Position numbers and translations under genes: made by a program. Positions 61,117 to 64,000 of a stretch of DNA of 64,000 nucleotides are shown here, piece after piece (within the stretch, counting starts at the first letter, position 1; each line of letters starts with the position of its first letter). This stretch comes from Fibrobacter sp. UWH4. Lineage in GTDB: Bacteria; Fibrobacterota; Fibrobacteria; Fibrobacterales; Fibrobacteraceae. The DNA lies in NCBI RefSeq assembly GCF_900142475.1, contig NZ_FRAY01000008.1:1-64000 (forward strand), in the 5' to 3' direction. The notes beneath the pieces are model-generated. The model did not search any database. It saw only the letters and a program-made list of their open reading frames with translations, and had not been told where the DNA came from.

Positions 61117-61723
61117 CATCAACTTTGTTGTTATAGATGACCGCATCTCCATCGATGTTCAGCATGAAAACAACGATTCTCTGTTCAACGATCGCCTTGT
61201 TCTGTATGTAGCTCGCCTTACTAGCAGCATGGAGAAGGTAGGACAATTTAGTCGTCTGGAAAACCTGCATGTGGTCAGTTTCCAGTTTTTCGACGCGTTC
61301 AGGGAATCCCCGAATTATCGTCATAAGGTGCAGCTCCGCAATCAGGAGCAGCGTGTATATTTTGAACGGCAGACGGTGACGCTCATCGAAGTGAACAAGT
61401 TTCTCAAGCAGAAGGAAAAGTTCGAAGGCGACAACAGCCGCATCGCACAGTGGCTCCGTGCCATCGATACGCTCAACCGTGAAGCCGATTTCAGCGAGTT
61501 TGCTACCGACCCCGTGTTCAAGGTCTTGCAAAACGAGGTGAAATTGTGTAATTTTAGTGCTAGATATATGCGTTGCGAATTGATGAAAGATTTTGACGAA
61601 GCTTGGCTGAAGCACCGAACAGCCTGCGAAATCGCAAAGATGCTGCTTGAACAGGGAAAGCTTTCTGTAGCCGAGATCTCTGCTGTTACGAAACTTTCAG
61701 AAAAAGAAATTAGCGAACTATAA
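61112..61723 (+). pseudogene. 5'-truncated Rpn/PD-(D/E)xK transposase-family remnant
   Basis: The frame opens right at the FISUMP stop with NINFVVIDDRISIDVQHENN, FNDRLVLYVARLTSS and continues to the natural C-terminus (AKMLLEQGKLSVAEISAVTK, LSEKEISEL). These are features of the Rpn/TIGR01784 recombination nucleases. The N-terminal catalytic part is missing and there is no start until 61229. The gene was cut, probably when the FISUMP gene landed next to it. A fragment starting at 61229 (164 residues) might still be made. Confidence 0.75.
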
Positions 61724-61751
61724 TGTTGAAGGTACATTCCACAAAGAAATA

Positions 61752-61787
61752 ACCTAAAATAGGCAATCTATTTTAGGTGTTTTTTTT
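61752..61787 (+). terminator. Intrinsic terminator
   Basis: ACCTAAAATAG (61752-61762) and CTATTTTAGGT (61768-61778) form a perfect 11-bp stem with loop GCAAT, followed by G and eight T. It ends transcription from the FISUMP/transposase side and separates it from the convergent NYN gene. Confidence 0.9.
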
Positions 61788-61810
61788 GAAGGATTAGCGA
61801 TGGAGAGGAA

Positions 61811-62527
61811 TTATTTTTTCTTAATACGGAAAACGGGTTGACCTTTAGAATTTTTCCCTTCTTCAAAATACTCTGTAGCGCGAATTAGAGAAGGCCATTT
61901 TGCATAACCAAAATTCTTGGGACTTAACGAAATCAAGTGGTTAATCTGTTGAGATATTTTTGATGCTAGCGCCCAACCATCATCTTCCGCTTCTTCATTT
62001 ATCGCTTTACGAATGGCGTTCATAATTTTAGTATGACCGCGCAATTTATTGCGATCCCATTTCTCGATATTGCTAGTCGCTTCATCCGTTTCCGTAGGCT
62101 TCTTGAACTTGTCAATATAAATGAAGGAATTACATGAATCAATGAACGGTTGCGGAGTCTTTTCTTCGCCAAACCCAATTACTTGTTTTGATTTGGCCCT
62201 GAGCTTCATGGCAAGCGGCGTAAAATCCGAGTCGCTGCTCACAATGGCGAAAATGTCGATGCTTTCTGTGAACAGGAGTTCCATCACGTCAATAGTCATA
62301 GCGAGGTCGGTTGCATTCTTCCCTTTCGTATAGGGAAACTGCTGTATCGGCTGAATCGCGAACGGATGCAAGACCTCTTCCCAGGGATTGTTCCCCTTCC
62401 AGTTGCCGTACGCCCTGCGGATACTCGTCTCCCCGAACTTGGAGAGTTCTTCCATAATGCCGTAAATGGCATCTGCCTTAGCATTGTCGCAGTCGATAAT
62501 TAGGGCAATTTTCTTTTCAGTGTCCAT
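61811..62527 (-). CDS. NYN-domain RNase with OST-HTH-like tail
   Basis: A 238-residue protein. Residues 1-135 are a PIN-like NYN nuclease (LIIDCDNAK, NATDLAMTIDVMELL, FAIVSSDSDFTPLAMKLR) with the acidic residues Asp12/Asp14, Asp94 and Asp118-type cluster. About 160-236 resembles the OST-HTH/LOTUS RNA-binding domain (LRGHTKIMNAIRKAINE...DDGWALASKISQQI). LabA/DUF88-like proteins of this form act on RNA. A -10 box (62540-62535) is 7 nt before the ATG. It is divergent from the last gene. Confidence 0.88.
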   Translation of the reverse strand: MDTEKKIALIIDCDNAKADAIYGIMEELSKFGETSIRRAYGNWKGNNPWEEVLHPFAIQPIQQFPYTKGKNATDLAMTIDVMELLFTESIDIFAIVSSDSDFTPLAMKLRAKSKQVIGFGEEKTPQPFIDSCNSFIYIDKFKKPTETDEATSNIEKWDRNKLRGHTKIMNAIRKAINEEAEDDGWALASKISQQINHLISLSPKNFGYAKWPSLIRATEYFEEGKNSKGQPVFRIKKK

Positions 62528-62534
62528 GTTAGGG

Positions 62535-62540
62535 AATATA
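62535..62540 (-). promoter_or_regulatory. -10 box of the NYN gene (leaderless type)
   Basis: TATATT on the minus strand, 7 nt before the ATG at 62527, with no Shine-Dalgarno. Confidence 0.5.
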
Positions 62541-62600
62541 TAAAAAGTTTTGCGTTAACGAATGAAAAAATAAAGTATTTTGTGTAATAGAGGAAAAAAT

Positions 62601-64000
62601 ATGGACAGTAAAAAGAAATTCTACATAGCATTAAAGGCTATGCTAAAAAACAATGATGCTTTAGAAGACGAAAAAATACCCATAGAAGACCATCCTCATA
62701 CAACATTCATAAGGTACCTTATCAATAGAACTAGATGCCTGTATGATTCAAAAAAATTGAAGCCAATCCATTTCTTAAGGATTCCGTTTGAAATAGCCAA
62801 CGGACATGGGGAAGGTATTGACGAGAAAACTCAAAAGAAGTATAAAGAGTATTTAGATGAACTATTGAAACACTATAAAACTAACAAAAAATGGAACATC
62901 GCTGCACATATTGAATCCTTGCGTCAGCTAAAGGAAACGTCTAGAGTTTTCAATTTCAAAAAAGAGCGTACCCAAAAAGAGTGGGGAGGATGGTATCCTA
63001 ACGAATGGCGAAAAAAACATCCTGATAGTTGGGAGTCAAATATAGACGATTATCAAAACATAGCGAAGGAATTTCGATTTGCCCACTCGCTCGCTCTATT
63101 TGCCAATTCGTGCAAAGATCAACAAAAATCTGCAAAGGATAAATACCCGTTATATTATTTGGGTATAATACAGGCAAAGGATATCTATTGTAATGAACCA
63201 CGTAAGAATACGGAACTAGACACTTTACGGAAAACACTCGAAACTCCGTATTCCGAAAAAATACCATTTGAATTCTTTGAAAAAAATCTAGAGTTATTTT
63301 CGCCCTATTACCTTACACCCCCAGAAATGGATACTTTTTTTAAATGGGCAATCTGTCATTGTGTTCATAACAACAAAAATCCGCATCTTCCCTTCTTGAA
63401 GGAACTATGGACCTTAGGAAAATTGTTTAAAGTACACTGTTTTCACTTTGATTTCCTAGATACCGCAGGAAGCAAAATAAATGACCATTTGTACGTAAAA
63501 ATAAAACAATTGAAAGAATACCTTATCAATGGAGCACTCATTTTTCCTCCAAACGATTATAGTATAGAGAATGACTTTTCCAAAATGATACGCTTTCTGG
63601 GAAGAGAATTTCCCATTGATTCCATTATTGCACTCACACAAAACCTGTTCAGCTTTGACAAAGAGTATCGTGATGCACAAAAAGTGGTAAATACCGGCCT
63701 GTTAGAAAAAAACAAAGCGTTAATTGACGAAAAAAAGACATCTCTATCCATATTAGATTGGTTGGATTATCCATTAACAAAAAATACAGATGAGCAGCAT
63801 CGTTCAATTAATTTCATTTTAAAGGCTATTTGCATCTATAATACCAATCCTAAATTATATAATACGAAAATGCTTGAAATGGGGCCAGCATTGCTAAAGC
63901 AAATACATTCCATAAAACAAGCTATTGCAAAAGATGAGCCTGTCGCATTCTCCACCATCAATAACGAAAGTATTGATGAATCAATTATCCCTGAGCTATG
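62601..64000 (+). CDS. Unrecognised protein, 3' end outside the window
   Basis: An open frame of 466 codons from ATG 62601 (preceded by AGAGGA) to the right edge with no stop. It is rich in Lys, Asn, Ile and Phe and is AT-rich compared with the Fibrobacter-like core, suggesting recent acquisition. Visible segments include KEWGGWYPNEWRKKHPDSW near residue 125 and HLPFLKELWTLGKLFK. No signal peptide, transmembrane helix or known motif is seen. It might be a defence or mobile-element gene; this is not shown. Confidence 0.7.
   Translation, partial: MDSKKKFYIALKAMLKNNDALEDEKIPIEDHPHTTFIRYLINRTRCLYDSKKLKPIHFLRIPFEIANGHGEGIDEKTQKKYKEYLDELLKHYKTNKKWNIAAHIESLRQLKETSRVFNFKKERTQKEWGGWYPNEWRKKHPDSWESNIDDYQNIAKEFRFAHSLALFANSCKDQQKSAKDKYPLYYLGIIQAKDIYCNEPRKNTELDTLRKTLETPYSEKIPFEFFEKNLELFSPYYLTPPEMDTFFKWAICHCVHNNKNPHLPFLKELWTLGKLFKVHCFHFDFLDTAGSKINDHLYVKIKQLKEYLINGALIFPPNDYSIENDFSKMIRFLGREFPIDSIIALTQNLFSFDKEYRDAQKVVNTGLLEKNKALIDEKKTSLSILDWLDYPLTKNTDEQHRSINFILKAICIYNTNPKLYNTKMLEMGPALLKQIHSIKQAIAKDEPVAFSTINNESIDESIIPEL

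Noticed and set aside
1-64000. CRISPR arrays and tRNA genes
   Set aside because: No regularly spaced direct repeats and no cloverleaf with a recognisable T-loop were noticed by eye. tRNAscan and a CRISPR finder would settle it.

Overview
The window looks like a chromosomal segment of a Fibrobacter-type bacterium (phylum Fibrobacterota, gut cellulose/hemicellulose degraders). The main reason is three lipoproteins carrying the FISUMP domain (Fibrobacter succinogenes major paralogous domain; signatures such as CPxGWxLP, W(T/S)S(T/S)E and a C-terminal VRCVK). Supporting signs are poly-Ser linkers followed by a short C-terminal domain on secreted proteins, a secreted GH30 glycosidase, and moderate GC in the core genes. 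No complete rRNA or tRNA gene and no CRISPR array were seen.

Layout. 1-490: a perfect consensus promoter (TTGACA-17-TATAAT, minus strand) with A-tract upstream sequence, probably an rRNA operon promoter firing off the left edge, then several stem-loops. 491-6282: MBL hydrolase, flavin reductase, low-molecular-weight phosphatase, a large surface protein and a uracil/hypoxanthine-DNA glycosylase. 6292-19167: a defence island built on a type I restriction-modification system (hsdR, hsdS, hsdM). It encloses an RloA-RloB pair, a DGQHR/HNH/acetyltransferase-like/zinc-ribbon set, and a shuffling hsdS locus with a tyrosine recombinase, several hsdS halves and four exact 15-bp inverted repeats. Much of 11400-17500 is visibly AT-rich compared with its neighbours.

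19423-33526: housekeeping genes (alanine symporter, acetyltransferases, thioredoxin-like protein, a dehydrogenase/TolB-propeller fusion, BatD-like protein, sodium:solute symporter, SecA, a small orphan protein, patatin, LpxL-like acyltransferase). 33600-46070: a nitrogen-scavenging locus: ABC transporter, three DUF1989 proteins, an alpha/beta hydrolase, a biotin-dependent urea/guanidine carboxylase, and, divergently, a ROK-type regulator with allophanate hydrolase. Together they fit uptake of guanidine, carboxylation, deimination to allophanate and hydrolysis to ammonia and CO2. The transporter permease carries an in-frame amber codon. 46119-55344: DNA repair, GH30, M48 protease, DUF4954, glycosyltransferase, phosphoesterase. 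55546-61116: a FISUMP lipoprotein cluster. 61112-64000: a transposase remnant, a NYN-domain RNase and an AT-rich unrecognised gene running off the right edge.

Two genome-wide habits stand out. Many first genes have a -10 box 6-9 nt before ATG and no Shine-Dalgarno, which predicts leaderless mRNAs. Several conserved enzymes also carry in-frame, palindrome-rich or low-complexity insertions related to repeats found between genes.
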